From Nocardiopsis ansamitocini (GTDB taxonomy: Bacteria; Actinomycetota; Actinomycetes; Streptosporangiales; Streptosporangiaceae), in NCBI RefSeq assembly GCF_030268225.1, contig NZ_BSQG01000001.1, positions 248,001-312,000 of the forward strand: 64,000 nucleotides of DNA, read 5' to 3'. The notes under the pieces are model-generated. The model was not told where the DNA came from and searched no databases. It worked only from the letters and a program-made list of their open reading frames with translations. Shown piece after piece: positions 27,047 to 35,945 of the stretch. Positions within the stretch are counted from its first letter, which is position 1. The number at the start of each line of letters is the position of its first letter. The position numbers and the translations under genes were made by a program.

Positions 27047-29800
27047 TCAGTGTGCGGCGTCGTGCCAGTTGGCCCCGACCCCCACCGAGACGGCGAGGGG
27101 CACACGCAGATCATAGGCTTCGGCCATCTTGCGCGAAACCAGTTTTCGGACCGGCTCCAGCTCGTCCTCCGTGACCTCCAGGACGAGTTCGTCATGGACC
27201 TGGAGCAGCAGACGGGACGTGTGGCCCGCCTCTTCCAGCGCCCGCTGCACGTCCAGCATCGCGACCTTGATGATGTCGGCGGCCGACCCCTGGATGGGGG
27301 CGTTGAGCGCCATACGCTCGGCCATGTCCCGGCGCTGGCGGTTGTCGCTGCTGAGATCGGGCAGGTAGCGGCGGCGCCCCAGCATGGTGGCGGTGTAGCC
27401 GTCGCGGCGGGCCTGGTCCACGACCGCTTCCAGGTAATCCCGGACCTTGCCGAACTGGGCGAAGAAGTCCTCCATGAGGACCCGCGCCTCCTTGGGCGTG
27501 ATCCCCAGCTGCTGGGACAGTCCGTAGTCGCTGAGGCCGTAGGCCAGCCCGTAGTTCATCGCCTTGATCTTGGCGCGCGCCTCCCCCGCCACCTCGTCCA
27601 CGGGCAGCTTGAAGACCCGGGCGGCGATCTCGGCGTGGAAGTCGTGGCCGGTCTGGAACGCCTCGATGAGCGCCTCGTCACCGGACAGGTGCGCCATGAT
27701 GCGCAACTCGATCTGGCTGTAGTCGGCGGTGAGCAGGAAGTCATAGCCCTCCCCCACGACGAAGGCGCGCCGGATACGGCGCCCGGCGTCGGTGCGCACG
27801 GGGATGTTCTGCAGGTTGGGCTCGGTGGAGCTGAGGCGCCCGGTGGCCGCCACCGTCTGGTTGTAGGTGGTGTGGATGCGGCCGTCGTCGGCAATGGTCT
27901 TGATCAGGCCGTCGACGGTGGTGCGCAGCCGGGTCTGGTCGCGGTGGCGCAGCAGGATGACCGGCAGTTCGTTGTCGGTCTGGGCGGCCAGCCACGCGAG
28001 GGCGTCGGCGTCGGTGGTGTAACCGGTCTTGATCTTCTTGGTCTTGGGCAGCCCCAGTTCGTCGAAGAGGATCTGCTGCAACTGCTTGGGCGAGCCCAGG
28101 TTGAACTCACGGCCCACGACCCGGTGGGCCTCCTCCACCGCTTGGCGCACCGCCGCCGCGAACTCCTCCGCCAGCCCGTCGAGGTAACCGCGGTCGGCGG
28201 CGATACCGGTGCGCTCCATCCGCGCCAGGACCGCGGCGAGCGGCAGTTCGATGTCGTGGAGCAGGAGGGTGGCACCGCGCTTGGCGAGGTCGGCGTCCAG
28301 GGCCAGTGCCAGGTCGAGGGTGGCGCGGGCGCGCACCGCCAGGGCTGTGCGCGCGGCCTCGTCCTCGTCCTCGGCGTCGTCGGCGATGTCCAGGGTCAGC
28401 TGGGCCTGGGCCGGGGTCTCGTCGGCGAGTTCCCTGCCCAGGTAGCGGGTGCAGAGGTCGGCGAGATCGAAGTTGCGGCGCCCCGGCAGTGCGAGATACC
28501 CGGCGACGGCGGTGTCGGAGTCGAGCCCGGCCAGTTCCCACCCACGGGACCACAGCGCCAGCATGGGCCCCTTCGCGTCGTGCAGGGCCTTGGGACGTTC
28601 GGGGTCGGCCAGCCACGCGGTGAGCGCGGCCTCGTCGGCGGGGTCCAGGACGGCGGGGTCGACGAAGGCGGCGGCCCCCGCGGGGACCGCGATGGCCAGG
28701 CCGGTGACGTCGCCGCCGCCGTGCCCCCAGGACCCGGCCACGGCCAGGCCCGCCCGGGCGTTGGTCGCCGCGTGGGCGGCCAGCCAACCGGCGAGCTCGC
28801 CGGTGCCGGGCACCGCGAGTTCGACGGTGAAGCCCTCGGCGGGGGCCTCCTGCGCCTTCTCGTCGGCGTCGTCGGTACCCAGCACCGCGAACAGCCGGTC
28901 GCGCAGGGTGGAGGCGAACTCCAGCGTGTCGAACAGGGTGTTGACGCCTTCGCGGTCCCAGCCGTCGATGGTCATGTCGGTGACGCCGGCATCGATGGGC
29001 GTCTCGGTGTCGAGCTTGTTGAGCTGCTGGTTGCGCAGCACGTCGGAGAGGTGGTCGCGGAAGTTCTGCCCCGCCTTGCCGGTGATCTCGTCGGCGTGCG
29101 CCACGATCTCTTCCAACGAGCCGTACTTGGCGATCCACTTGGCGGCCGTCTTGGGGCCCACGCCCGGGACGCCGGGCAGGTTGTCGGCCTTCTCCCCCAC
29201 CAGCGCGGCGAGGTCGCGGTAGCGCTCGGGCGCGACCGCGTACTTAGCCTCGACGGCCTCGGGGGTCATCCGGGTGAGGTCGGAGAGGCTCTTGCCGGGG
29301 TAGAGGACCGTGCAGTCCTCGGTGACCAGCTGGAAGGCGTCGCGGTCGCCGGAGGCGATGAGCACCTCCATGCCGGCGGCACCGCCCTGGACCGCGAGGG
29401 TGGCGATGACGTCGTCGGCCTCATAGGTGGCGACCGAGACGCTGGTGACGCCGATGAGGCCCATCAGCTCCTGGAGCAGGCCGATCTGGCCGTGGAACTC
29501 TTGCGGGGTCTCCGAACGTCCGGCCTTGTACTCCCCGTACGCCTCGTGGCGGAAGGTTGGCTCGGAACGGTCCCAGGCGACGGCGATGTGCGTGGGGCGC
29601 TCGTCACGCAGCAGCTTGATCAGCATCGAGGTGAAGCCGTAGACGGCGTTGGTGGACTGCCCCGCGCCGTTGACGAACTTGTCGGCGGGAAGCGCGAAGA
29701 ACGCGCGAAACGCCATGGAATGACCGTCCAACAAGAGCAGGCGCGAGCGTTCCTGCCGGGGGGACGGTGTCTGGTCGGGGGTCGCCTGTGTCTTCACCAC
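27047..29800 (-). CDS. polA: DNA polymerase I
   Basis: PolA fills repair gaps and removes Okazaki primers. I start at GTG 29800, about 8 nt after AGGA; open frame continues to 29848. The 917-residue protein has a 5' nuclease domain (LLLLDGHSMAFRAFFALP; VKTQ leader before it), a degenerate 3'-5' exonuclease domain, and a complete polymerase domain: DYSQIELRIMAHLSGD (motif A), KIKAMNYGLAYGLS (motif B) and LLQVHDELVLEV (motif C). In the exonuclease region the first metal-binding D-x-E motif is not visible (AGLAVAGSWG stands there), so proofreading is probably lost, as in other actinobacteria. Confidence 0.95.
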   Translation of the reverse strand: MVKTQATPDQTPSPRQERSRLLLLDGHSMAFRAFFALPADKFVNGAGQSTNAVYGFTSMLIKLLRDERPTHIAVAWDRSEPTFRHEAYGEYKAGRSETPQEFHGQIGLLQELMGLIGVTSVSVATYEADDVIATLAVQGGAAGMEVLIASGDRDAFQLVTEDCTVLYPGKSLSDLTRMTPEAVEAKYAVAPERYRDLAALVGEKADNLPGVPGVGPKTAAKWIAKYGSLEEIVAHADEITGKAGQNFRDHLSDVLRNQQLNKLDTETPIDAGVTDMTIDGWDREGVNTLFDTLEFASTLRDRLFAVLGTDDADEKAQEAPAEGFTVELAVPGTGELAGWLAAHAATNARAGLAVAGSWGHGGGDVTGLAIAVPAGAAAFVDPAVLDPADEAALTAWLADPERPKALHDAKGPMLALWSRGWELAGLDSDTAVAGYLALPGRRNFDLADLCTRYLGRELADETPAQAQLTLDIADDAEDEDEAARTALAVRARATLDLALALDADLAKRGATLLLHDIELPLAAVLARMERTGIAADRGYLDGLAEEFAAAVRQAVEEAHRVVGREFNLGSPKQLQQILFDELGLPKTKKIKTGYTTDADALAWLAAQTDNELPVILLRHRDQTRLRTTVDGLIKTIADDGRIHTTYNQTVAATGRLSSTEPNLQNIPVRTDAGRRIRRAFVVGEGYDFLLTADYSQIELRIMAHLSGDEALIEAFQTGHDFHAEIAARVFKLPVDEVAGEARAKIKAMNYGLAYGLSDYGLSQQLGITPKEARVLMEDFFAQFGKVRDYLEAVVDQARRDGYTATMLGRRRYLPDLSSDNRQRRDMAERMALNAPIQGSAADIIKVAMLDVQRALEEAGHTSRLLLQVHDELVLEVTEDELEPVRKLVSRKMAEAYDLRVPLAVSVGVGANWHDAAH

Positions 29801-29895
29801 AGGGAGAATCCTAGGATGCCCGGAGGACATTTTCGCGATGCGCGCCAACCAGCGCCCCCTATCGCCCCTCTTGTCCCCGGCGAGGAAGGACTCAG

Positions 29896-30321
29896 ATGGC
29901 TCTGGACACCGAGGAACTGCGTGAGATCATGGGCGACTCCGCCTACGGGGGCTCCCTCGGCGAGCGGATGGGCCTGGAGTTCCTGGAGGCGTCCGTCGAA
30001 CGCGTGGTGGGACGCATGCCGGTCAAGGGCAACACCCAGCCCTATGGCATCCTGCACGGCGGGGCCTCCTGCGTCCTGGCCGAGACCCTGGGGTCCGTCG
30101 GGTCGGCGATCCACGCCGGCAAGGGCCGTATCGCGGTGGGCATCGAGATCAACGCGACCCACCACCGCAGCGCCTCCGAGGGGCACATCACCGGGGTCGC
30201 CACCCCGGTGCACCTGGGCCGCACCCTCGCCACCTGGGACATCGAGATCACCGACGACAGCGGCAAGCGGGTGTGCACCTCACGCCTGACCTGCATGGTG
30301 CGTGACGCTCCCGGAGCCTGA
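29896..30321 (+). CDS. Hotdog-fold thioesterase, MenI/EntH-like
   Basis: The 141-residue protein closely follows the YdiI/MenI pattern: a Gly-Asn-x-Gln-Pro turn, then YGILHGGASCVLAETLGSVG (active site with the catalytic Glu, residues ~52-70), VGIEINATHHRSASEGHITG and HLGRTLATWDIEITD. The family hydrolyses 1,4-dihydroxy-2-naphthoyl-CoA in menaquinone synthesis, or other aryl- and acyl-CoAs. No men genes are nearby, so the physiological substrate is uncertain. The ATG has GAGGAAGGA upstream. It diverges from polA. Confidence 0.85.
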   Translation: MALDTEELREIMGDSAYGGSLGERMGLEFLEASVERVVGRMPVKGNTQPYGILHGGASCVLAETLGSVGSAIHAGKGRIAVGIEINATHHRSASEGHITGVATPVHLGRTLATWDIEITDDSGKRVCTSRLTCMVRDAPGA

Positions 30322-30372
30322 CCGGCTCCGCCCCGACCACCCGCACCATGAAGAAAGAAGAAAGAGGACCGG

Positions 30373-31152
30373 ATGCCAGGGGTGGGGACCCTCATCAACG
30401 TCGTCGCGATCGTTCTCGGCGGTGGCCTGGGAATGCTGCTGGGCGCCCGGCTGCCCGAACGCACCCGGTCGGTCGTGACCGACGCGCTGGGCCTGGTGAT
30501 CCTGCTGGTCGCTGCGCTCAGCGCGGCGGAGATCCTGTCCCCGGCGCTGGTCGGCGCGGTGGGGTCGGCCGCGCCGACCCTGATTGTGCTGGCCTCCCTG
30601 CTGATCGGCGGGGTCGTCGGGTCCCTGCTCCGGATCGAGGACCGGCTGACCCGGCTCGGCGAGGTGCTGCGCACCCGCCTGGCACGCCAGCCGGTGGCCG
30701 CGCACGTCTCGGGAGCGGCGGAGCCGGCCGCCGGCCCGGCCGGGTCGGACCGCTTCGTCGAGGGTTTCGTGAGCTCGTCGCTGGTCTTCGTGGTCGGCCC
30801 CATGGCGATCCTGGGCGCCATCAGCGACGGCCTGGGAAACGGGATCGACCAGCTCGCGCTCAAGGCCGCCCTGGACGGTTTCGCCGCCATCGCCTTCGCG
30901 GCGGCGCTTGGCCTGGGAGTACTGGTGTCGGCCCTACCGGTGCTGCTGTACCAAGGGGCGTTCACCCTGGTGGGCGTCGCCCTGGGCACGTTCCTGCCCG
31001 ATGCCCACATCGCGGCGCTCACCGCGACCGGCGGACTGCTCCTGGCCGGCGTGGCACTGCGCCTGATGCGCATCCGGGACTTCCCCGTCGCCGACCTGCT
31101 CCCCGCACTGTTCGTGGCTCCGGTCCTCACAGCGGTCGTCGCCCTGTTCTGA
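30373..31152 (+). CDS. DUF554 family membrane protein
   Basis: The 259-residue protein has about seven hydrophobic segments. They include LINVVAIVLGGGLGMLLGARL at the N-terminus, LGLVILLVAALSAAEIL, LIVLASLLIGGVVGSLLRIE, a central polar loop, SSLVFVVGPMAILGAISDGL and late helices ending in VAPVLTAVVALF. The glycine-rich first helix and the VGPMAILGAI.DG segment are typical of DUF554 (YqgA/YdfK). Function is unknown; a transporter role is often assumed. It follows the thioesterase by 51 bp with AAAGAGG before the ATG. Confidence 0.85.
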   Translation: MPGVGTLINVVAIVLGGGLGMLLGARLPERTRSVVTDALGLVILLVAALSAAEILSPALVGAVGSAAPTLIVLASLLIGGVVGSLLRIEDRLTRLGEVLRTRLARQPVAAHVSGAAEPAAGPAGSDRFVEGFVSSSLVFVVGPMAILGAISDGLGNGIDQLALKAALDGFAAIAFAAALGLGVLVSALPVLLYQGAFTLVGVALGTFLPDAHIAALTATGGLLLAGVALRLMRIRDFPVADLLPALFVAPVLTAVVALF

Positions 31153-31483
31153 CGGAGCCCGAACGGCGGTCCGGCGACAGGTGCCAATGGCAGCCAAATG
31201 TTTACCTTTGCGACCGACCGACCGCCGGGTGCTACGCCTCGCCATCCGAATGTCACGCTCTGCTGAACAAAACCGGCGGATGCGGCGGTTCGGTCGCTTC
31301 TCTGACTACAGAGAAGTAACAGCATGAACCCGACTCAGCCGCGACGCCTCAAGTGATCTTCCAGAGTCGCCGCCGCGCGGATTAAGCTCCGCTAACACTC
31401 CCGGTTAAGCAACACCTCATCCCCCGAGGTTGGGCCCGCCGGAGGCGAAGCGTGTCTCACGCCATTGAATTGGAGAGAACTGA
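31153..31483. other. Regulatory gap before the amino acid binding protein
   Basis: This 331-bp gap has AT-richer patches and the inverted repeat at 31297-31316. A 10-codon frame (ATG 31324) follows AGAGAAG, but nothing else supports it. The binding-protein start at 31484 has TGGAGAGA 6 nt upstream. Confidence 0.55.
31297..31316. promoter_or_regulatory. Perfect 8-bp inverted repeat upstream of the binding protein
   Basis: Arms CTTCTCTG (31297-31304) and CAGAGAAG (31309-31316) with a 4-base loop lie ~170 bp before the start codon. It could be an operator or a leader hairpin. Confidence 0.45.
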
Positions 31484-32719
31484 ATGCCTGCAAAGAAGGC
31501 CCTCGGCCTCACTTCCATGACCGCAGCCCTGGTCATGGGCCTGGCCGCCTGTAGCGGTGGCGGCAGCGGGGACGGCGGATCCGACGTCGAGCCGCTGCAG
31601 TTCGGCTACATCCTCCCCGAGACCGGTCCGCTGGCCTACCTCGGCCCCCCGCAGATCGCGGGCGCCAAGTTCGCGATCCAGGAGATCAACGAGGCCGGCG
31701 GCGTCCTGGGCGCCGAGCTCCCCGACATCCTCAGCGGTGACGAGGCCGGCGACGGTGCGATCGCCGCCGACGCCGCGGACCGCCTGCTCAACCAGAACGT
31801 CCACGCCATCCTGGGCGCCGCGTCGTCCGGCATGACGATGTCCTTCATCGACCGGGTCACCCAGGCCGAGGTCGTGCAGTGCTCCGGCGCCAACACCGCC
31901 CCCACCCTCAGCGACTACGACGACGGCGGGTACTTCTGGCGTACCGCGCCCAGCGACCTGCTGACCGGCCCCGTGCTGGCCAACGAGATCGTCGCCGACG
32001 GCGCCTCCTCCGTGGCCGTCATCTACCGCGCCGACGACTACGGCCAGGGCCTGGCCGAGGCCACCGCCACCGCCCTGGAAGAGGCCGGTGCGGAGGTCGT
32101 CGCCCAGGAGAGCTACGAGCCCCAGGCCACGAACTTCAGCTCCATCGTGCAGTCGGTCAGCGGCGAGGAGCCCGACGCGATCGCGCTGATCTCCTTCGAC
32201 GAGGGCGTGCAGCTCATCACCAACTTCGTCGAGAACGGCTTCGGCGCCGACCAGATGTACAGCGCCGACGGCATGGCCAACAGCGAGCTGGGCTCCATGG
32301 TCGACACCGGCGACCCCGGCATCATCGACGGGTTCAAGGGCGCGACCCCCGGTGTCGACAACCAGGCCTTCAACGAGAAGCTGGCCGAGATGGACAGCTC
32401 GCTGAAGGACTACGTCTACGGCCCGCAGATCTACGACTGCGCGATGGTGGTCGCCCTGGCCGCCGAGGCCGCCGAGAGCACCGACCCGGCCGTCTTCGTC
32501 GAGCAGATGGCGGCCGTCACCACCGGCGAGACCAGCTGCTCCACCTTCGCCGAGTGCCGTGACATCCTCGCCGACGGCGGCACCATCGACTTCCAGGGCC
32601 AGAGCGGCCCGCTGGACTTCGACGAGAACGGCGACATCACCGTCGCCTCGTACCAGATCTACGGTTTCGAGGACGGCGGCGAGTTCAAGGCGCTGAGCTA
32701 CACCGAGGCCGGAGCCTGA
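31484..32719 (+). CDS. livJ: Branched-chain amino acid ABC transporter binding lipoprotein
   Basis: This 411-residue protein has a lipoprotein signal (LTSMTAALVMGLAAC, lipobox LAAC with Cys about residue 23), then a Ser/Gly/Asp linker and a type I periplasmic binding fold. The fold starts at LQFGYILPETGPLAYLGPPQ and includes ILGAASSGMTMSFID, VAVIYRADDYGQGLAEA and AIALISFDEGVQLITN. Several Cys (C-S-G..; ETSCSTFAEC) could form disulfides outside the cell. It belongs to the Leu/Ile/Val (HAAT) family and should feed LivHMGF, which is encoded on the opposite strand 0.5 kb away. A strong terminator follows. Confidence 0.92.
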   Translation: MPAKKALGLTSMTAALVMGLAACSGGGSGDGGSDVEPLQFGYILPETGPLAYLGPPQIAGAKFAIQEINEAGGVLGAELPDILSGDEAGDGAIAADAADRLLNQNVHAILGAASSGMTMSFIDRVTQAEVVQCSGANTAPTLSDYDDGGYFWRTAPSDLLTGPVLANEIVADGASSVAVIYRADDYGQGLAEATATALEEAGAEVVAQESYEPQATNFSSIVQSVSGEEPDAIALISFDEGVQLITNFVENGFGADQMYSADGMANSELGSMVDTGDPGIIDGFKGATPGVDNQAFNEKLAEMDSSLKDYVYGPQIYDCAMVVALAAEAAESTDPAVFVEQMAAVTTGETSCSTFAECRDILADGGTIDFQGQSGPLDFDENGDITVASYQIYGFEDGGEFKALSYTEAGA

Positions 32720-32769
32720 TCCACGGGCCGGGTCCGCGCCTCGCGGGCCCGGCCACCGGCACCACCCGC

Positions 32770-32801
32770 GCTCCTGCCCCCACCGGGGGCAGGAGCGTTT
32801 T
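32770..32801 (+). terminator. Intrinsic terminator of the binding-protein gene
   Basis: An 11-12-base GC stem (32770-32781 with 32785-32796) with a 3-base loop is followed by GTTTT. This is one of the few terminators here with a U-tract. Confidence 0.9.
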
Positions 32802-32858
32802 CGTGTGCCACGACCGGTGTCCCCGGAGGCAGTTCGCGGACACCGCAGCGGTGCCCGG

Positions 32859-33064
32859 ACCGCCCGAGGCCGTGCTCCACGCACCGCACAGCACTCCACG
32901 TCCGACGCGACAGCGCACCCCCAGCCCCGCACCCGTTGCCCGCAACCGCACCCGTACCCGCACCGCCCGGGGCCGTGCTCCACGCACCGCACAGCACTCC
33001 ACGTCCGACGCGACAGCGCACCCCCAGCCCCGCACCCGTTGCCCGCAACCGCACCCGTACCCGC
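32859..33064. repeat. 103-bp tandem direct repeat, two copies
   Basis: 32859-32961 and 32962-33064 are identical except for one A/G difference early in the unit. The unit is C-rich on the plus strand and noncoding. A 4-base start of a third copy follows. Confidence 0.9.
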
Positions 33065-33200
33065 ACCGGCTTCGTCCTGTCCGTACGGGCGTCTCGCCCC
33101 CGAGGCCGGCCGCCCGGGCTCCACTCCCCCCGGGCTCACCACCGGATCGGCGCCCGGGACACGACCCACGGGTTCGGAAAGCCGTGCGGGACGCTCCGCG

Positions 33201-33252
33201 TACACCGAAACGGCCCGGCCGGGGATGTCCCCGGCCAGGCCGTTTCGGTGTA
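33201..33252. terminator. Very long hairpin after livF
   Basis: Two 25-base arms (33201-33225 and 33228-33252) pair with one mismatch and only 2 bases between them. It lies 11 bp after the livF stop and should terminate the liv operon; symmetry allows action in both directions. No U-tract follows. Confidence 0.8.
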
Positions 33253-33262
33253 CTGCCCCTGG

Positions 33263-34090
33263 TCAGCCCTTGGCGAGGGTGCCCAGGTAGAGCTCGATGA
33301 CGTTGGGGTCGCCCAGAAGCTCGGCCCCGGTGCCGGTGTAGGCGTTGCGGCCCTGGTCGAGAACGTAACCGCGGTCGCAGATCTGCAGGCAGCGACGAGC
33401 GTTCTGCTCAACCATGATCACCGAGACACCGGTGGAGTTGATCTGCTTGACCCGCTGGAAGACCTCGTCCTGGTAGATGGGCGAGAGGCCGGCGGTGGGC
33501 TCGTCCAGCAGCAGCACCGACGGGTCCATCATCAACGCCCGGCCCATCGCGACCATCTGGCGCTCGCCGCCCGAGAGCGCACCGGCCTTCTGCTTGCGGC
33601 GCTTGGCCAGCAGCGGGAAGAGCTCGGACACGACCGCGAAGCGCTCGGCGAACTTCTTGGGCCGCAGGTAGGCGCCCATTTCCAGGTTCTCCTCGACGCT
33701 GAGCGTGGGGAACACGTTCTGCGTCTGGGCGACGTAGCCCACACCCTGCGAGACGAGCTCGTGGGCGGAGAGGTTAGCGATGCTCTTGCCCCGCAGCACC
33801 AGGGAGCCCGAGCGGACCGGGATCAAGCCGAAGATCGTCTTGATCAGCGTGGACTTGCCCGCGCCGTTGGGGCCGATGATCGCCACGACCTCGCCCTCGG
33901 TGAGGGTGAGCGTGCAGCCGTTGAGGATGTTGACCCCGGGGACGTACCCGGCGACCATCTCGTTGGCGACCAGGAGGTAGTCGTCGAAGTTCTCCACACC
34001 CTCGGAGTCCGCGTTCTGCAGGACCTCCTCGCGGTGCTCCTGGATCGCCGCGACTTCCTCGTCCGGGACCTCGGGGACGTCGGTGCTCAT
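33263..34090 (-). CDS. livF: Branched-chain amino acid ABC transporter ATP-binding protein
   Basis: LivF is one of the two ATPases of the LIV-type importer. The 275-residue protein has Walker A IIGPNGAGKSTLIKTIFG (about residues 75-92), the Q-loop in VGYVAQTQNVFPTLSVEEN, the signature ALSGGERQMVAMGRALM and Walker B VLLLDEPTAGLSP, then the H-loop region. An unusual acidic ~45-residue N-terminal extension (EEVAAIQEHREEVLQNADSE) precedes the ATPase fold. The start overlaps the livG stop by 4 nt. It is the last gene of livHMGF. Confidence 0.93.
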   Translation of the reverse strand: MSTDVPEVPDEEVAAIQEHREEVLQNADSEGVENFDDYLLVANEMVAGYVPGVNILNGCTLTLTEGEVVAIIGPNGAGKSTLIKTIFGLIPVRSGSLVLRGKSIANLSAHELVSQGVGYVAQTQNVFPTLSVEENLEMGAYLRPKKFAERFAVVSELFPLLAKRRKQKAGALSGGERQMVAMGRALMMDPSVLLLDEPTAGLSPIYQDEVFQRVKQINSTGVSVIMVEQNARRCLQICDRGYVLDQGRNAYTGTGAELLGDPNVIELYLGTLAKG

Positions 34091-34959
34091 GACTCCTCCT
34101 CCGACCCGGCCGCCGCGGCCGGCTCGTCGTGCTGGGCGCCGAGGTAGGCGTCGACGACCTGCTTGTTGCTGCGGATGTCGGCGGGACGGCCCTCGGCGAT
34201 CACCTGGCCCTGGGCCAGGACCACGATCCAGTCGCTGATCCCCATGATGACGTCCATGTCGTGCTCGACGAAGACCACGGAGACGCCGTCGTCGCGCAGG
34301 GCCGTGATGTGGCCGAGCAGCGACTGCACCAGTGCCGGGTTGACGCCGGCCATGGGCTCATCGACCATCAGCAGCGACGGGTTCACCATCAGCGCCCGGG
34401 CCATCTCCAGCAGCTTGCGCTGGCCGCCCGACAGGCTTCCGGCCATGTCGTCACGCTTGGCGATGAGCTTGAACCGCTCCAGCAGCGACTCCGCCTGGGC
34501 CAGGTTCGCCTTCTCCTGGGCCTTCCACCCCGGACGCCAGAACGCGCCGAGGAAACCCTCGCCGGTCTGTCCCGGGGCGGCCAGCAGCATGTTGTCCAGC
34601 ACCGACAGTCGCGTCAGCGCCTTGGTCAGCTGGAAGGTCCGCACCATGCCCAGACGAGCCACCTGGTGCCCGCGCAGGCGCCGCAACTGGTGGTCGTTGA
34701 AGGACCACTGGCCCTCGTCGGGCTGGTCGAATCCGCTCAACAGGTTGAACAGCGTGGACTTGCCCGCGCCGTTGGGGCCGATCAGTGCGGTGATCGTGCC
34801 CCGTTGGACCTCAAGGTGGTCCACGTTGACCGCGGTGAGCCCGCCGAACCTGCGTTTGATGCCCGATGCCTTGAGGATCGGGTCGGGCTTGGCGACGCCC
34901 GGGACCGGCTCGGTACCGGCCAGGGGGTCGGCAGCGGCCCGCACTTCGTCACTTGACAT
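34087..34959 (-). CDS. livG: Branched-chain amino acid ABC transporter ATP-binding protein
   Basis: LivG is the second ATPase of the importer. I use ATG 34959, which overlaps the livM end by 11 nt and has GAGGAGA upstream; this gives 290 residues. Features are ITALIGPNGAGKSTLFNLLS (Walker A), the LivG-typical insertion between Walker A and signature (LTRLSVLDNMLLAAPGQ, FWRPGWKAQEKAN), SLSGGQRKLLEMARALM, LLMVDEPMAGVNP and VVFVEHDMDVIM. Coupled to livF by a 4-nt overlap. Confidence 0.93.
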   Translation of the reverse strand: MSSDEVRAAADPLAGTEPVPGVAKPDPILKASGIKRRFGGLTAVNVDHLEVQRGTITALIGPNGAGKSTLFNLLSGFDQPDEGQWSFNDHQLRRLRGHQVARLGMVRTFQLTKALTRLSVLDNMLLAAPGQTGEGFLGAFWRPGWKAQEKANLAQAESLLERFKLIAKRDDMAGSLSGGQRKLLEMARALMVNPSLLMVDEPMAGVNPALVQSLLGHITALRDDGVSVVFVEHDMDVIMGISDWIVVLAQGQVIAEGRPADIRSNKQVVDAYLGAQHDEPAAAAGSEEES

Positions 34960-35935
34960 TGACCAGCATCTCCTCACGCTTGCCGATGATCCCCTGCGGC
35001 CGGTAGATGATCAGCAGCAGCAGCGCCAGGCCGACGAAGGCGTGCCGCAGCGCGCCCACATCGGAGTTGCTCAGGAAGGGCAGGAGCCCTTCGGCAGCCG
35101 CCCCGCGCAGCAGTCCGTCGAAGATCGACAGCAGGAACCACATGATGATCGCGCCCAGGACCGGGCCGAAGGTGCGGCCCGCGCCGCCCAGCAGCAGCAT
35201 CGCCCACAGGTAGAAGGTCACCTGCGGCATGAACAGCTCGGGGGTGACCGTCTGCTGGGCCAGCATCCACACACCGCCGGCCAGGGCGCCGAAGACGCCG
35301 CCCAGGACGAGGCTCTGCATCTTGTAGGCGAAGACGTTCTTCCCGAGGCTGCGCACCGCGTCCTCGTCCTCGCGGATGCCCTTGAGCACACGCCCCCAGG
35401 GGCTGTGCACGAGCATCCAGGAGATGGCGCAGGCGACCCCGACGAGGCCCCAGCCGACCACCATCACCCAGAGGGCCTGGTGGGTGAAGTTGACCCCGAG
35501 CAAGCCGTAACTGCCCCGCGGGAAGGGGTTCACGTCGTAGAACGAGCGCGCGAAACCCTGCAGTCCGTAGACACCGCCGGTGAGGGGCGCGGCGAACTGG
35601 GCCCGGTAGAGCAGCCGCAGGACCTCGGCGACCGCGATCGTACAGATGGAGAGATAGTCGGCTCGCAACCGCAGGGTGGGGATTCCCAGTAGCAGTGCGA
35701 GGACGACGGCGCAGAGAACGCCGACCAGGAACCCGACCGGGAGCGGCAGTCCGAACGTGTTGACGCTGATCGCGACGCCGTAGGCGCCCACCAGCATGAA
35801 GCCGACCTGGCCGAAGTTGAGCAGGCCGGTGTAACCGAAGTGCATGTTGAGCCCGATGGCGGCCAGGGCGTAGAAGGCCGCTGTCGGAGCGATCGCCGAG
35901 CGGAAGGCCTCGGCGAGGATTTGCAGCAAGTCCAT
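34949..35935 (-). CDS. livM: Branched-chain amino acid ABC transporter permease
   Basis: This 328-residue membrane protein has about eight to nine TM segments. It has the LivM family start AAIGLNMHFGYTGLLNFGQVGFMLVGAYG (shown here only in part: GYTGLLNFGQVGFMLVGAY) and the cytoplasmic coupling segment SPWGRVLKGIREDEDAVRSL that contacts the ATPases. The later helices contain LWAMLLLGGAGRTFGPVLG. It starts 10 bp after the livH stop. The partner permease is LivH. Confidence 0.93.
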   Translation of the reverse strand: MDLLQILAEAFRSAIAPTAAFYALAAIGLNMHFGYTGLLNFGQVGFMLVGAYGVAISVNTFGLPLPVGFLVGVLCAVVLALLLGIPTLRLRADYLSICTIAVAEVLRLLYRAQFAAPLTGGVYGLQGFARSFYDVNPFPRGSYGLLGVNFTHQALWVMVVGWGLVGVACAISWMLVHSPWGRVLKGIREDEDAVRSLGKNVFAYKMQSLVLGGVFGALAGGVWMLAQQTVTPELFMPQVTFYLWAMLLLGGAGRTFGPVLGAIIMWFLLSIFDGLLRGAAAEGLLPFLSNSDVGALRHAFVGLALLLLIIYRPQGIIGKREEMLVNVK

Positions 35936-35945
35936 TGTGCGTCTC

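Larger units (their letters stand above)
32720..33262. other. 543-bp convergent gap with terminators and a 103-bp repeat
   Basis: Between the convergent binding-protein and livF genes lie the binding-protein terminator (32770-32801), a two-copy 103-bp direct repeat and a long hairpin after livF. Open frames through the repeats are Pro/Arg/His-rich shadows. I see no gene. Confidence 0.7.

Noticed and set aside
26615-30289. 1224-codon plus-strand frame opposite polA
   Set aside because: Shadow of arfB, polA and part of the thioesterase; no family features, and it would overlap three real genes.
31324-31356. 10-codon leader-like frame before the amino acid binding protein
   Set aside because: It lacks a run of regulatory codons or attenuator hairpins after it and could arise by chance.
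32803-33300. Pro/Arg-rich frames over the 103-bp repeat, considered as possible repeat proteins
   Set aside because: 103 is not a multiple of three, so the two copies are read in different frames, and there is no start context.
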